A stretch of 64,000 bases of DNA from Ferruginibacter sp. (lineage in GTDB: Bacteria; Bacteroidota; Bacteroidia; Chitinophagales; Chitinophagaceae), in contig JAOQAK010000073.1 of the NCBI GenBank assembly GCA_025963635.1, positions 1 to 64,000 on the forward strand, in the 5' to 3' direction. Made by a program: the position numbers and the translations under genes. Position 1 is the first letter of the stretch; the number at the start of each line of letters is the position of its first letter. Shown here piece by piece: positions 1-8,682 of this stretch. The notes beneath the pieces were generated by a model. The model was not told the DNA's origin, did no database searches, and saw nothing but the letters and a program-made list of their open reading frames with translations.

Positions 1-1398
1 CCAGCTTTCGAGCCAATGGTGCGACGGAATGCTGTATTTGCACAATTCAGTGGTCTCGTTCATCGTAGCGTTAAAAGAAATGGAAACCGGAACCTTTGCA
101 AGCCCCTCCACAAATTTTTTGCTATCATAATAAGTATAAACGGGGTTGGTGGCATACACTAACAATGCTCCGACAGCACCTGCATTCATCTCTGTTACCA
201 ATTGCACCATGTCTGCATCAATCCCCGCACGATAATTAGAAGTTACCGCATGGTTGATCGTTTTTCCGTTTGCTCCAATGGCCTCGTTGATTGCATTTAC
301 GATTACCTGTAAATTGACATCGTTGCTTCCGCAAACGACCAGGGCAGCACCTTTATTCGCGTTTAGTGCAGCGGCAGCTTTCTCAATTCCTTTATTCAAA
401 TCAGCATCACTGATTGCGGGTGCTGTAACAGCACCACCCAGTTTAGCTAAAAGAGACAGTGCTATTGCGGTTTTTTCTGAAGGTTTGTGAATAAACCTGT
501 CATCGGCATTGCTTCCGGTAAGACTCAGGGTACTTTCAAAATGAATATGTTGACTCATGGCAGGCTTTTCACCTGTAATGCGACGGGTTTCTGCGTATTG
601 ACTTGCAAATTCCACGGGACTTAACCAGGTACCTAAAAAGTCGGCACCAATGCTCACGATCACTTTTGCATTTTCAAAATGGTAGGAAGGCAGAGCCCTT
701 TTCCCATAGGAGGATTCATTAGCCAGCAGCATACCACTATAGCTGACCGCATCATATTGAATATGCCGACTTCCGGCATTTTTGGCCAGGAATTCGGAAA
801 TAATCTGTAAGGTGGTAGGAGAGTTGATGGTAGAAGTAAGCAGCACCACCGGTTTGCCACCCAAGCCACTCATTGCATCTGCAACAATTTTATCAAAAGC
901 TTCAAATGTGGTGACTTCTTTGAAATCGCCCCCGGCCTTTTGCATGGGATAACGAAGACGGGTTGTATCGTACAGATCCAACACTGATGCCTGCACCGAG
1001 GCGCTGGTTCCACCTTTAGTGATAGAAGACTTTTCATTCCCTTCTATTTTTATCGGCCGTCCGTCTCTTTGCTTTACAATGACTGAAGTAACATCTCCTT
1101 CATTAATACAAGTGGAGGCATAGTGATTTGCCACTCCGGGGGTTAAATTATCAGGTTTTTGTAAATATGGCACTACATGGCGCACCGGCATTTCGCAACT
1201 CGCAGCAAGTGTAGCTGCTGCAGTGCTAAATCCTAAATATTTAAGAAAATCCCTCCTTGGAGTCTTGGCATCCAACAGCCCTTTATCATCAAGATCTTCC
1301 AACGGCAATAACTCTTCCTTAAATTCTTTCTCCGCTGTTTGTTGAAAACCTTCTGACTGATTTAACTCACCAAAATTTTGCCAGTACTTTTTTTCCAT
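1..1398 (-). CDS. actB: Alternative complex III subunit B, molybdopterin-oxidoreductase-like (partial, N-terminal 466 residues)
   Basis: The minus strand is open from an ATG at 1398 to the window edge. The N-terminus contains a Tat-like segment (PRRDFLKYLGFSTAAATLAA) starting near residue 47 rather than at residue 1. This late-placed twin-arginine segment is characteristic of the Bacteroidota complex III subunit annotated as a TAT-variant-translocated molybdopterin oxidoreductase. The following sequence (TLAASCEMPVRHVVPYL, then SIGADFLGTWLSP, then HHWLESW at the edge) fits the molybdopterin-oxidoreductase fold. In characterised homologues this fold carries Fe-S clusters but no molybdenum cofactor. 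It lies directly downstream of actA. The Fe-S cysteines and the remaining act genes would lie beyond the left edge. Confidence 0.9.
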   Translation of the reverse strand, partial: MEKKYWQNFGELNQSEGFQQTAEKEFKEELLPLEDLDDKGLLDAKTPRRDFLKYLGFSTAAATLAASCEMPVRHVVPYLQKPDNLTPGVANHYASTCINEGDVTSVIVKQRDGRPIKIEGNEKSSITKGGTSASVQASVLDLYDTTRLRYPMQKAGGDFKEVTTFEAFDKIVADAMSGLGGKPVVLLTSTINSPTTLQIISEFLAKNAGSRHIQYDAVSYSGMLLANESSYGKRALPSYHFENAKVIVSIGADFLGTWLSPVEFASQYAETRRITGEKPAMSQHIHFESTLSLTGSNADDRFIHKPSEKTAIALSLLAKLGGAVTAPAISDADLNKGIEKAAAALNANKGAALVVCGSNDVNLQVIVNAINEAIGANGKTINHAVTSNYRAGIDADMVQLVTEMNAGAVGALLVYATNPVYTYYDSKKFVEGLAKVPVSISFNATMNETTELCKYSIPSHHWLESW

Positions 1399-1406
1399 AA
1401 TATGAT

Positions 1407-1508
1407 AATGTGCTGATATGCTAATGTGATAATATGCTATTTTTTAAAATTCTGAAAGTCCTTTTCTTAGGTAGGTTAAGTAGGGATCCATTAGCAAATT
1501 AGCACATT
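1407..1508. repeat. Imperfect inverted repeat of short AT-rich words between actA and actB
   Basis: The 129-base gap between actA and actB is made of variants of the words GATAATGTGCT, GATATGCT, TTAGCAAATT and GCTAATTAGCTAATT. The arm at 1407-1422 (AATGTGCTGATATGCT) pairs with the reverse complement of 1493-1508 in 14 of 16 positions, so the actA-actB transcript could fold here. The architecture resembles the other word-based palindromes at 25133-25290 and 29330-29483, although the word differs. The function is unknown; an intercistronic stabilising or attenuating hairpin is one possibility. Confidence 0.6.
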
Positions 1509-1527
1509 GGCTAATTAGCTAATTAAT

Positions 1528-2778
1528 TTAATAATGGCATTTTTGACATTCTGTGCCACCAATGTTTTCAACTGTAACACTATCTGCCATTTTGCCGGCC
1601 TTGATATCGTTGTGAAACTTTTCGTAAATGCTGTAGAATTTGTTGCCCTCGCCTGTAGATTTATTGTAGAAATCGACCTTACTTTCCCTATGACAATTGA
1701 TACACCAACCCATGCTCAGCTCTGAAAATTGGTAAACTTCAGGCATTTCCTGGATATTTCCGTGGCAGGTTTGGCAATTTTGCTTGCCCACTTTTACATG
1801 CTGGCTATGGTTGAAATATACATGATCCGGAAGATTGTGAATTTTTATCCATTCAATCGGTGTACCTGGTTTGTCATATTTTTTTAAGTCTGGATTCCAT
1901 CCAGCGTAGCTGTACAGCTTTTGAATTTCGGCGGTACCATTTACCTGCAACCCGTTTTCTCTAAAGATAGGATCACCTTTATATTCTTTAATTGCCATAT
2001 GACAATTCATACAGGTTGAAACGGATGGAACATTTGCGTGTTTGCTATCCTGTGCACCTCCGTGACAGTATAAACAACTAATCTGGTTGGTGCCTGCGTG
2101 TACTTTATGAGAGTAATAAATAGGTTGCTCAGGTTGGTATCCTTTCATCCTTCCCAAACCCATCGCAGCATTGATGGTCATATAACCACCCAGGCAGAAC
2201 AAAACCAAAATACCCATCATAAGGTAGCTCTTATTACGATAAAAAGGCACGGGTTCCGCACGCAAAATCCCTTCTTTTTCGTCGGATAATTTCCTAAGAC
2301 TACTATTTACTTGTAATAATATTAAAGCAATCACTGCGAGTATAAGTGTAAGAATTCCAAATAATAAGGAATTATCGTCGGCCGGAGCGGTTTCGCCCGG
2401 CGGCTGACCTGCAGGAGCGGCAGGTGGCTTATAAGCATCCACATAATCTAATATAGCCGTGATTTCTTCAGTTTTCAGGTTAAACTGGGTCATCCTGGAG
2501 CCAAACTTAGCTAAAAGTGACTTCGCGTAAGGGTCCGTTTCCAGCATAGAGTTTACATTGTTCACCCATTTTATCGCCCAGTCTTTACTTGGCTCCCTTT
2601 TTCTTGCACCCTGCAGGGCAGGCCCTGTAAAATCTTCCAATGGCTTGTGACAATTGGCACAATTGGCTTTAAACAATGCTTCGCCATCAGCAGCAAAGCT
2701 TGTATTTGAAAATGAGACCAACGAAATAAACAGGAAGCACGCTAAGATGTTGACAATACTCTTTCTATTAGAACTCAT
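1528..2778 (-). CDS. actA: Alternative complex III subunit A: mono-haem domain fused to pentahaem cytochrome c
   Basis: The 416-residue protein has a signal peptide (residues 1-29) and six CxxCH haem c motifs. CANCH at 40-44 sits in an N-terminal class I cytochrome c domain. CLYCH (235), CMNCH (256), CQTCH (335), CINCH (359) and CQKCH (411) sit in the C-terminal pentahaem domain. Two hydrophobic segments (about 138-156 and 186-203) separate the two parts. ActA is the quinol:cytochrome c oxidoreductase subunit that passes electrons to periplasmic acceptors. Many ActA proteins have only the pentahaem part, so the extra N-terminal haem domain, with its Pro-rich linker at 118-133, is a lineage feature. 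It is the first gene of an operon continuing with actB. Confidence 0.93.
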   Translation of the reverse strand: MSSNRKSIVNILACFLFISLVSFSNTSFAADGEALFKANCANCHKPLEDFTGPALQGARKREPSKDWAIKWVNNVNSMLETDPYAKSLLAKFGSRMTQFNLKTEEITAILDYVDAYKPPAAPAGQPPGETAPADDNSLLFGILTLILAVIALILLQVNSSLRKLSDEKEGILRAEPVPFYRNKSYLMMGILVLFCLGGYMTINAAMGLGRMKGYQPEQPIYYSHKVHAGTNQISCLYCHGGAQDSKHANVPSVSTCMNCHMAIKEYKGDPIFRENGLQVNGTAEIQKLYSYAGWNPDLKKYDKPGTPIEWIKIHNLPDHVYFNHSQHVKVGKQNCQTCHGNIQEMPEVYQFSELSMGWCINCHRESKVDFYNKSTGEGNKFYSIYEKFHNDIKAGKMADSVTVENIGGTECQKCHY

Positions 2779-2826
2779 ACAGTTGAAAACGGGTGTCTGG
2801 TGTGGAAAAATATCCTTCTATGCCTG

Positions 2827-2834
2827 CAAAAATA
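2827..2834 (-). promoter_or_regulatory. Putative -7 box of the act operon promoter
   Basis: Read on the minus strand this is TATTTTTG, an exact match to the Bacteroidota -7 consensus TAnnTTTG, about 50 bases before the actA start codon. No convincing TTG -33 element stands at the expected distance, so the call rests on the -7 box and its position only. Confidence 0.4.
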
Positions 2835-3015
2835 AGGCAGGATATTGACATAATACTAACATTTTAAAAAAATATTTTCCCTTGCCACGCTTGATTTTCA
2901 GGCCTTTGTTTGATATCGCGGAAGGCCATTGTCATGAAATTGTAAACAGATCAGGACCCGCCGGTTTTTTACTTTTGCTTCACCATTTCACGAATTTTTA
3001 GCACACTTTTGCTGA

Positions 3016-3894
3016 ATGTTTAAAAAGCTAAAACAGCGCTGGCACGTAAATGCACTTAACCTTGTTTTGATCCTTTTCACCTTTGCTATCGGGGGAAGCC
3101 TGTGCGGAATGGCGGGTAGAAAATTGATGGCTTTCACCGGAATCGACCAGGGTTTTTGGTGGGTATTTATTTACATCATCCTGGTATGCCTGCTCTGGCC
3201 GTTTTGCGTTTTGATGATTAGTATCCCTTTTGGACAATATTCATTTTTTATTGCATATCTAAAAAAAATCCAGGCAAGAATGAGCGGTAAAAGGAATAAA
3301 ATCATCCGGGTAGCCATATTTGCGAGCGGAGCAGGTAGTAATGCCCAAAAAATAATAGAGCAAATGTACCTGTCGGCTAAAAAAGGAGAAGAAGTTTTCC
3401 GCGTAGACTTAATTGTATCGAACAAGCCCGATGCAGGCGTGCTTTCTATTGCTGCCAAAAACAACATCGATACGCTGCTGATCGATAAAGAACGATTCTT
3501 TCGAGGTGATGGCTATGTTGCAGAATTAAAAAAGGCAGGAATTCAATTTATTATCCTGGCTGGCTTTCTATGGAAAGTACCCGTTTCCTTAATAAGGGCT
3601 TTCCCTAATAAGATCGTTAACATCCATCCGGCACTTTTGCCTAAATACGGGGGTAAAGGAATGTACGGAGATAAGGTGCACGCTGCCATTATTGCAGCCG
3701 GTGAAAAAGAGAGTGGAATCACCATTCATTATGTGGATGAGTTATATGATCATGGTAATATCATTTTCCAGGCAACCTGCAGCGTGAGTGAAAATGATAC
3801 GCCCGAAACACTCGCTCAAAAAATTCATTTGCTGGAGCACAAACATTTTCCCGAGGTAATAGAAGACCTCCTTAAAATGCAAAATAGCCGTTAA
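3016..3894 (+). CDS. purN: DUF6787-like membrane domain fused to phosphoribosylglycinamide formyltransferase
   Basis: One continuous frame encodes two parts. Residues 1-88 are a small two-helix membrane domain (helices about 14-33 and 46-72) resembling DUF6787, with the motif FAIGGSLCG. Residues 89-292 are GAR transformylase, which transfers the formyl group of 10-formyl-THF to GAR in purine synthesis. The PurN part shows the N-terminal motif VAIFASGAGSNA, the substrate-loop motif VNIHPALLPKYGGKGMYG with the catalytic Asn-His pair, and the downstream Asp in YDHGNIIFQ. An in-frame ATG at 3280 sits just where free PurN normally begins. That codon may act as an internal start giving a soluble enzyme, or the product may be membrane-anchored. 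Confidence 0.88.
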   Translation: MFKKLKQRWHVNALNLVLILFTFAIGGSLCGMAGRKLMAFTGIDQGFWWVFIYIILVCLLWPFCVLMISIPFGQYSFFIAYLKKIQARMSGKRNKIIRVAIFASGAGSNAQKIIEQMYLSAKKGEEVFRVDLIVSNKPDAGVLSIAAKNNIDTLLIDKERFFRGDGYVAELKKAGIQFIILAGFLWKVPVSLIRAFPNKIVNIHPALLPKYGGKGMYGDKVHAAIIAAGEKESGITIHYVDELYDHGNIIFQATCSVSENDTPETLAQKIHLLEHKHFPEVIEDLLKMQNSR

Positions 3895-3959
3895 AAGGAA
3901 CGCCCGTTCATAGAAACTACAATTGTTACCGTAATATTGCCACCTACAAATCATATTGC

Positions 3960-4724
3960 CTGAATCAGCAACTTAAAATATTTTACTTTACAGTCTTTTC
4001 CTTATTGGCAACAGGATCAGTAGTGGCCCAACTTACTGTAAGTGGCACAGTGTACGATTCAACCAAATACATTCCCGTACCCGATGTATTGGTGCAAAGC
4101 GGAATCGGTACCCAGTCTATTACAGATTCCAGCGGCCGCTATGAAATTGTAACGAATGATAAGGATTCGCTCACCTTTATCTACAATAATAAACCCACGG
4201 CCAAGTTCGCCGTAAAACAAATTCCGAATATCGGCAGTTTCGACATTTCACTGCATGTGAGGGTAACCGAAAGGTTCAAAACGATGAAAGAGGTGAAAGT
4301 TTATAGTAAAAACTTCCGGCAGGATTCCATTGAGAACAGGCAGTACTATCGCAAAATTTTCGGATTTGAAAAACCAGGCATCGCTTCCTCTATAAATCCC
4401 GGAACAGGTTCTGTAGGACTCGACCTGGACGAATTCATCAATATTTTTCGGTTTAAGCGAAATAAGCAAATGCGGAGAATGCAAGACCGCTTGCTGGAGC
4501 AGGAACAGGAAAATTATATAAAATACCGCTTTAATAAAACAGCCGTAAAAAGGATCACGCGGTTGGAGGGAATAGAACTGGATGATTTTATGGCTTTGTA
4601 CAAGCCTGATTTTGAATTTACCCAAACGGCTTCCACGATCGAATTTTATCAATATATCTTAACTGCGTCTTACCAGTTTAAAAAGGATTTATTAATCAGG
4701 AAAAATAAAACTGACAACCCATAG
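3960..4724 (+). CDS. Exported protein with carboxypeptidase-regulatory-like domain, apparent CTG start
   Basis: The mature part begins QLTVSGTVYDSTKYIPVPDV. This is the start of a CarboxypepD_reg-like beta-sandwich of about 80 residues, common in Bacteroidota envelope proteins, and it is followed by a charged C-terminal region without recognised motifs. No ATG precedes the domain. The TTG at 4005 would give a truncated signal peptide. Reading upstream in frame gives a complete signal peptide, LNQQLKIFYFTVFSLLATG then SVVAQ, starting at a CTG at 3960, so I place the start there. A lost ATG or a sequence error is also possible. The substrate or partner is unknown. Confidence 0.65.
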   Translation: MNQQLKIFYFTVFSLLATGSVVAQLTVSGTVYDSTKYIPVPDVLVQSGIGTQSITDSSGRYEIVTNDKDSLTFIYNNKPTAKFAVKQIPNIGSFDISLHVRVTERFKTMKEVKVYSKNFRQDSIENRQYYRKIFGFEKPGIASSINPGTGSVGLDLDEFINIFRFKRNKQMRRMQDRLLEQEQENYIKYRFNKTAVKRITRLEGIELDDFMALYKPDFEFTQTASTIEFYQYILTASYQFKKDLLIRKNKTDNP

Positions 4725-4847
4725 AATCTTTTTATAAATTCGGTCAGATAAAAAGGCGAAAGGTGAAAGGAATAAGGCGTGAAGGATACAGCACAATCTC
4801 ACGGTTTCAACCTTAAACCTTCAATCATACACCTTTTAAACCTTTTT

Positions 4848-5393
4848 ATGGAACAAACTACTCTCGGGATCGGCACAAGATTACAGCATACGCAATACGG
4901 CCCAGGTGTTATTTGCGGTGTGCGATATGCTACTTATCTTATATCCTTTATTCATCATGGTATAAAGGAAATTGACAAAACGGATACTAACCTGGATGAG
5001 ATTATTCCTGAAAATGTTACTGTGGAAGTGGAAACCGTTTCAGCAACGGAAAAATCGTTATTAAAAATTTTGCGCCTATGGGCGGATGTTTCCGAAATTG
5101 TTCCGCTGGGCGACCGATGGAAGGGCGGCACCATGCTTTTGCAGCCTTACGATAAAACCCAAAAGCCAAAGGAGATCCCGATCGATGATTTCTTTCATAA
5201 AATAGTTATGTTAAGAGACCGGTTGCGGGTGCTGGAACAAAATATCAACAGCAACAAGAAACTTGCTGATGAGGATAAAGTTAACATCCAGCAATATATT
5301 ACACGATGTTATGGATCACTTACCACTTTTAATGTGCTGTTTAAAAATAAGGAAAATTGGTTTGTTGGAGATAAAGGTAGTAGGGAGGACTGA
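4848..5393 (+). CDS. Conserved hypothetical protein with Tudor-like N-terminal motif
   Basis: The product is a soluble protein of about 181 residues with no signal peptide. The ATG at 4848 is chosen because the preceding in-frame residues (from a GTG at 4779) look like non-coding sequence, whereas MEQTTLGIGTRLQHTQYGPG starts a coherent domain. The segment GTRLQHTQYGPGVICGV resembles the small beta-barrel found at the C-terminus of UvrD/PcrA helicases (G..V.H..FG.G.V), suggesting nucleic-acid or protein binding. The rest is mixed alpha/beta with a predicted coiled region (RDRLRVLEQNINSNKKLADE). I do not recognise a specific function. Confidence 0.7.
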   Translation: MEQTTLGIGTRLQHTQYGPGVICGVRYATYLISFIHHGIKEIDKTDTNLDEIIPENVTVEVETVSATEKSLLKILRLWADVSEIVPLGDRWKGGTMLLQPYDKTQKPKEIPIDDFFHKIVMLRDRLRVLEQNINSNKKLADEDKVNIQQYITRCYGSLTTFNVLFKNKENWFVGDKGSRED

Positions 5394-5556
5394 TTCATTT
5401 TCAGGATCAGCTACAATTACACCCTCCACGGGATTGCACCCTTATAACTAGTTTTCGTAGCCACACTAGAGCAATACCGGACGGCTCGGTAAAAGTTTGC
5501 AATATCCCCGTATGTTGATACTAAATAATCTCTTATAATTAAATAAATAACTGCTT

Positions 5557-6426
5557 ATGCCTTCCATTCAATTGACTAAACAAAAGGTCGATGGTTTTGC
5601 TTTTATTTTGCTAATCGCAATCATTTCGGTTGGATTTGGCTGCAAAAGTAAACAACCGGCCGCTGTTGCCTATGGAGCAAATGCTGCCGCAGGCAAATAT
5701 GCAGACGTAAACGGGATCAAACTCTATTATGAAATATATGGCGAAGGCGAGCCATTGGCTTTAATACATGGTAACGGCGGATCTATCAATTCCGGGCGTG
5801 AGCAGATAGCTTTTTTTTCTAAACATTATAAAGTAATTGCTGTTGACAGCCGCGGACAGGGAAAGTCGAAGGACGAAAGTGATAGTCTTACCTATGATGG
5901 AATGGCAGCAGATCTCAATAGCCTCCTGGATCAATTGAAAATCGATTCCGCCTTTGTCATCGGTCAAAGTGATGGAGCAATCATTGGATTGATCACCGCC
6001 TTCCGTTATCCAGCAAAAGTAAAAATGCTGGCCGCCATGGCTCCAAACACAAGGCCTGATAGTGCGGTGCTTTATCCAAAAATTGAAGAACAGGGTAAAA
6101 AAGACTTTATTAAATATGAGGATTCCTTAAAAGCAGGTTTTAAAAATGTGACCGGTAAGGTAAAATTGCTTCGTTTGATGCAATACCATCCGCATATCAC
6201 TTCCGAAGAACTGGCTGGTATTAAGGCACCGGTGATGGTGATGTGCGGTGACCGGGATGTGATCAGGTTGTCTCATATTATCGAAATTTTCAGGGCCATT
6301 CCTAAATCTAATTTATGTGTGCTGCCCGGTTCCACTCATGCTGCATTAAGAAAGAACCCGCAGGTATTTAATGAAACCATCTACCATTTCTTTACCAACC
6401 CATTTGTAATGCCGGATTCTTACTAA
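5557..6426 (+). CDS. Alpha/beta hydrolase, probable lipoprotein
   Basis: This 289-residue alpha/beta-hydrolase-fold enzyme has an N-terminal hydrophobic segment ending at Cys29 (SVGFGC, a marginal lipobox), which suggests export and membrane anchoring. The catalytic triad is visible: nucleophile elbow GQSDG (Ser138), acid in CGDRDV (Asp232 or Asp234) and His261 in PGSTHAA. The oxyanion region is LIHGNGGS. The substrate cannot be read from sequence; esters or peptide-like amides are plausible. It lies 6 bases before the penicillin-acylase gene and is probably cotranscribed with it. Confidence 0.85.
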   Translation: MPSIQLTKQKVDGFAFILLIAIISVGFGCKSKQPAAVAYGANAAAGKYADVNGIKLYYEIYGEGEPLALIHGNGGSINSGREQIAFFSKHYKVIAVDSRGQGKSKDESDSLTYDGMAADLNSLLDQLKIDSAFVIGQSDGAIIGLITAFRYPAKVKMLAAMAPNTRPDSAVLYPKIEEQGKKDFIKYEDSLKAGFKNVTGKVKLLRLMQYHPHITSEELAGIKAPVMVMCGDRDVIRLSHIIEIFRAIPKSNLCVLPGSTHAALRKNPQVFNETIYHFFTNPFVMPDSY

Positions 6427-6432
6427 ATACAA

Positions 6433-8628
6433 ATGAAAAATTTACTCATTCTTCTTTTCTTACCGGTACAGTTGTTCGCACAGCCATTCAGTAAGGATGA
6501 AATCGGCCGTTGGCAGCGACAAGCTGTACAGGTAACGATCATTCGTGATAACTGGGGCATTCCGCATGTTTATGGCAAGTCGGATGCCGATGCAGTATTT
6601 GGACTTCTTTATGCACAATGTGAGGATGATTTTAGAAGAGTGGAAGCCAATTATATCGAAAAGCTGGGCCGGTTGGCCGAAATAAAAGGAGAGCAGCAAT
6701 TGTACAATGATCTGTACCTAAAATTGATCATCGATTCTGCTGCGGCCGTAGATGATTATAAAAAAAGTCCGCCCTGGTTACAAAAGTTATTAAATGCTTT
6801 TGCGGATGGTGTTAATTATTACCTCTTTAAACATCCTACAGTTCATCCCGAATTACTGCACCGCTTTCGGCCCTGGTATCCTTTACTATGGACTGATGGA
6901 AGTATTGGCGCCATCAGCACCGGCGACGTTACCGAAGCCGAGGTGAAAAATTTTTATACCGGAAATCTTCAGCCCGCAGCAGCCAATGAAAAGAAATTTC
7001 TTGTAAATACCAGCGGTTCCAATGGATTCGCCATCGCGCCATCCAAAACTGCGGGGGGTAACGCTATACTTTATATCAATCCGCACGTTACGTTTTATTT
7101 CCGGCCGGAAGTACATATGGTGAGTGAAGAAGGCCTGAATGTTTACGGCGCCGTTACCTGGGGACAGTTCTTTATTTACCAGGGCTTTAATGCCTATTGT
7201 GGGTGGATGCATACATCAAGCAATGTAGATGTGGCCGACCTTTACGAAGAAAAGATCGTTGAAAACGAGAAAGGGCTTTCTTATAAATATGATGGGCTGT
7301 TTCGGCCGGTTACCCGGCAAAAAATAAGTATCTCCTTTAAGAAAGGAAATACAATTGAAACAAAGAGTTTCACCGGTTTGTATACCCATCACGGACCAAT
7401 TATGGCTATACGGAATGGGCGGTACATCAGTGTAAAAGGATACAATCGTTCCCTTACCAGTTTGATACAAAGCTGGCAACGAACCAAGGCAAGAGGATTT
7501 GATGAATATAAAAAAACAATGGAATTGTATGCCAACACTTCCAACAATACCGTATTTGCAGACAACAAAGGAAACATTGCCTACTGGCATGGAGATTTTG
7601 TGCCAAGAAGAGATAAGGCACTAAACTGGAGCAAACCTGTTGATGGGAGTGTTTCTTCTACTGAATGGCAGGGATTGCACACACTCAATGAGATCGTACA
7701 TGTGTACAATCCGGCTACCGGGTGGATTCAAAACTGCAACTCCACGCCATTTACCGTGTCGGGAAGCAGCAGCCCAAAAAAAGAAAATTATCCCTCTTAT
7801 ATGGCGCCGGATGGTGAAAATTTCAGGGGTATCAATGCGGTAAAAGTGTTGAAAAACGAAAAAGCATTTACGCTTGATAAAACCATTGCCGCTGGTTATG
7901 ACCGGCATCTTTCAGCTTTTGAACTTTTATTACCCGCATTAATTTCGGCCTTTGAAAAAAAAGAACACCAGGGTGATTCATTATTTACAGCATTATCTGA
8001 AGCCATTAAAATTTTAAAAAGCTGGGATATCCGTTCCGGTGAAAACTCCGTTGCCACCACCCTTGCCATTGAATGGGCACAGCGTTTATCTCCTGGTATC
8101 CGTAAGGTTTACATTGATGAAGGAGAAGAGGACCAGGTAACAGCCACTGAAAAATTTGCATCCCATGCTTCTTCCAACGAACTGCTTACCCCTCTGGCGG
8201 AAGCTATTGCCAGTTTAAACCAGCGTTATGGTAAATGGCAGGTTCCGTGGGGAGATATCAACCGGTATCAGCGTATAAGCGGAGACCTCAATCAGCCTTT
8301 CGACGACAATGAACCGAGTGTGCCCGTTGGCTTTGCTTCGTCGCTATGGGGCATGCTTCCTTCTTATAGCAGCCAATATTATCCCGGAACTAAGAAAAGA
8401 TATGGAGTTAGTGGCAACAGTTTTGTGTGTGCGGTTGAGTTTGGCAAAAGGGTTACGGCAAAATCTTTGTTGGCCGGGGGAGAAAGCGGTGATCCTCAAT
8501 CTAAACATTTTAGCGACCAGCTTGATATGTATGCTACGGGAAAATTTAAAGACGTATTATTTTACAAAGAAGATGTTTTAAAATATGCCGAAAGCACTTA
8601 CCATCCCGGTAATGAACCCGGGAGGTGA
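6433..8628 (+). CDS. Penicillin acylase family Ntn hydrolase
   Basis: The 731-residue exported protein has signal peptide MKNLLILLFLPVQLFA. The N-terminal block (VTIIRDNWGIPHVYGKSDAD, then GLLYAQCEDDFRRVE) is diagnostic of the penicillin amidase/acylase superfamily. Self-cleavage is expected at TSG/SNGFAIAPSKTAGG, making Ser196 the N-terminal nucleophile of the beta chain. A downstream block (ANTSNNTVFADNKGNIAYWH) also fits the family. Members hydrolyse amides such as penicillins, N-acyl-homoserine lactones or other N-acyl amino acids. The specific substrate is not readable here, but the neighbouring D-aminoacylase-type gene suggests N-acyl amino acid turnover. Confidence 0.92.
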   Translation: MKNLLILLFLPVQLFAQPFSKDEIGRWQRQAVQVTIIRDNWGIPHVYGKSDADAVFGLLYAQCEDDFRRVEANYIEKLGRLAEIKGEQQLYNDLYLKLIIDSAAAVDDYKKSPPWLQKLLNAFADGVNYYLFKHPTVHPELLHRFRPWYPLLWTDGSIGAISTGDVTEAEVKNFYTGNLQPAAANEKKFLVNTSGSNGFAIAPSKTAGGNAILYINPHVTFYFRPEVHMVSEEGLNVYGAVTWGQFFIYQGFNAYCGWMHTSSNVDVADLYEEKIVENEKGLSYKYDGLFRPVTRQKISISFKKGNTIETKSFTGLYTHHGPIMAIRNGRYISVKGYNRSLTSLIQSWQRTKARGFDEYKKTMELYANTSNNTVFADNKGNIAYWHGDFVPRRDKALNWSKPVDGSVSSTEWQGLHTLNEIVHVYNPATGWIQNCNSTPFTVSGSSSPKKENYPSYMAPDGENFRGINAVKVLKNEKAFTLDKTIAAGYDRHLSAFELLLPALISAFEKKEHQGDSLFTALSEAIKILKSWDIRSGENSVATTLAIEWAQRLSPGIRKVYIDEGEEDQVTATEKFASHASSNELLTPLAEAIASLNQRYGKWQVPWGDINRYQRISGDLNQPFDDNEPSVPVGFASSLWGMLPSYSSQYYPGTKKRYGVSGNSFVCAVEFGKRVTAKSLLAGGESGDPQSKHFSDQLDMYATGKFKDVLFYKEDVLKYAESTYHPGNEPGR

Positions 8629-8682
8629 GATTCTATAATTTTTGAAAAGCTGGCAACTGCATTGAATAATTTAAAATCATTT

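Noticed and set aside
254-490. Plus-strand open frame at the left end
   Set aside because: It lies wholly inside the antisense of actB and has no family character.
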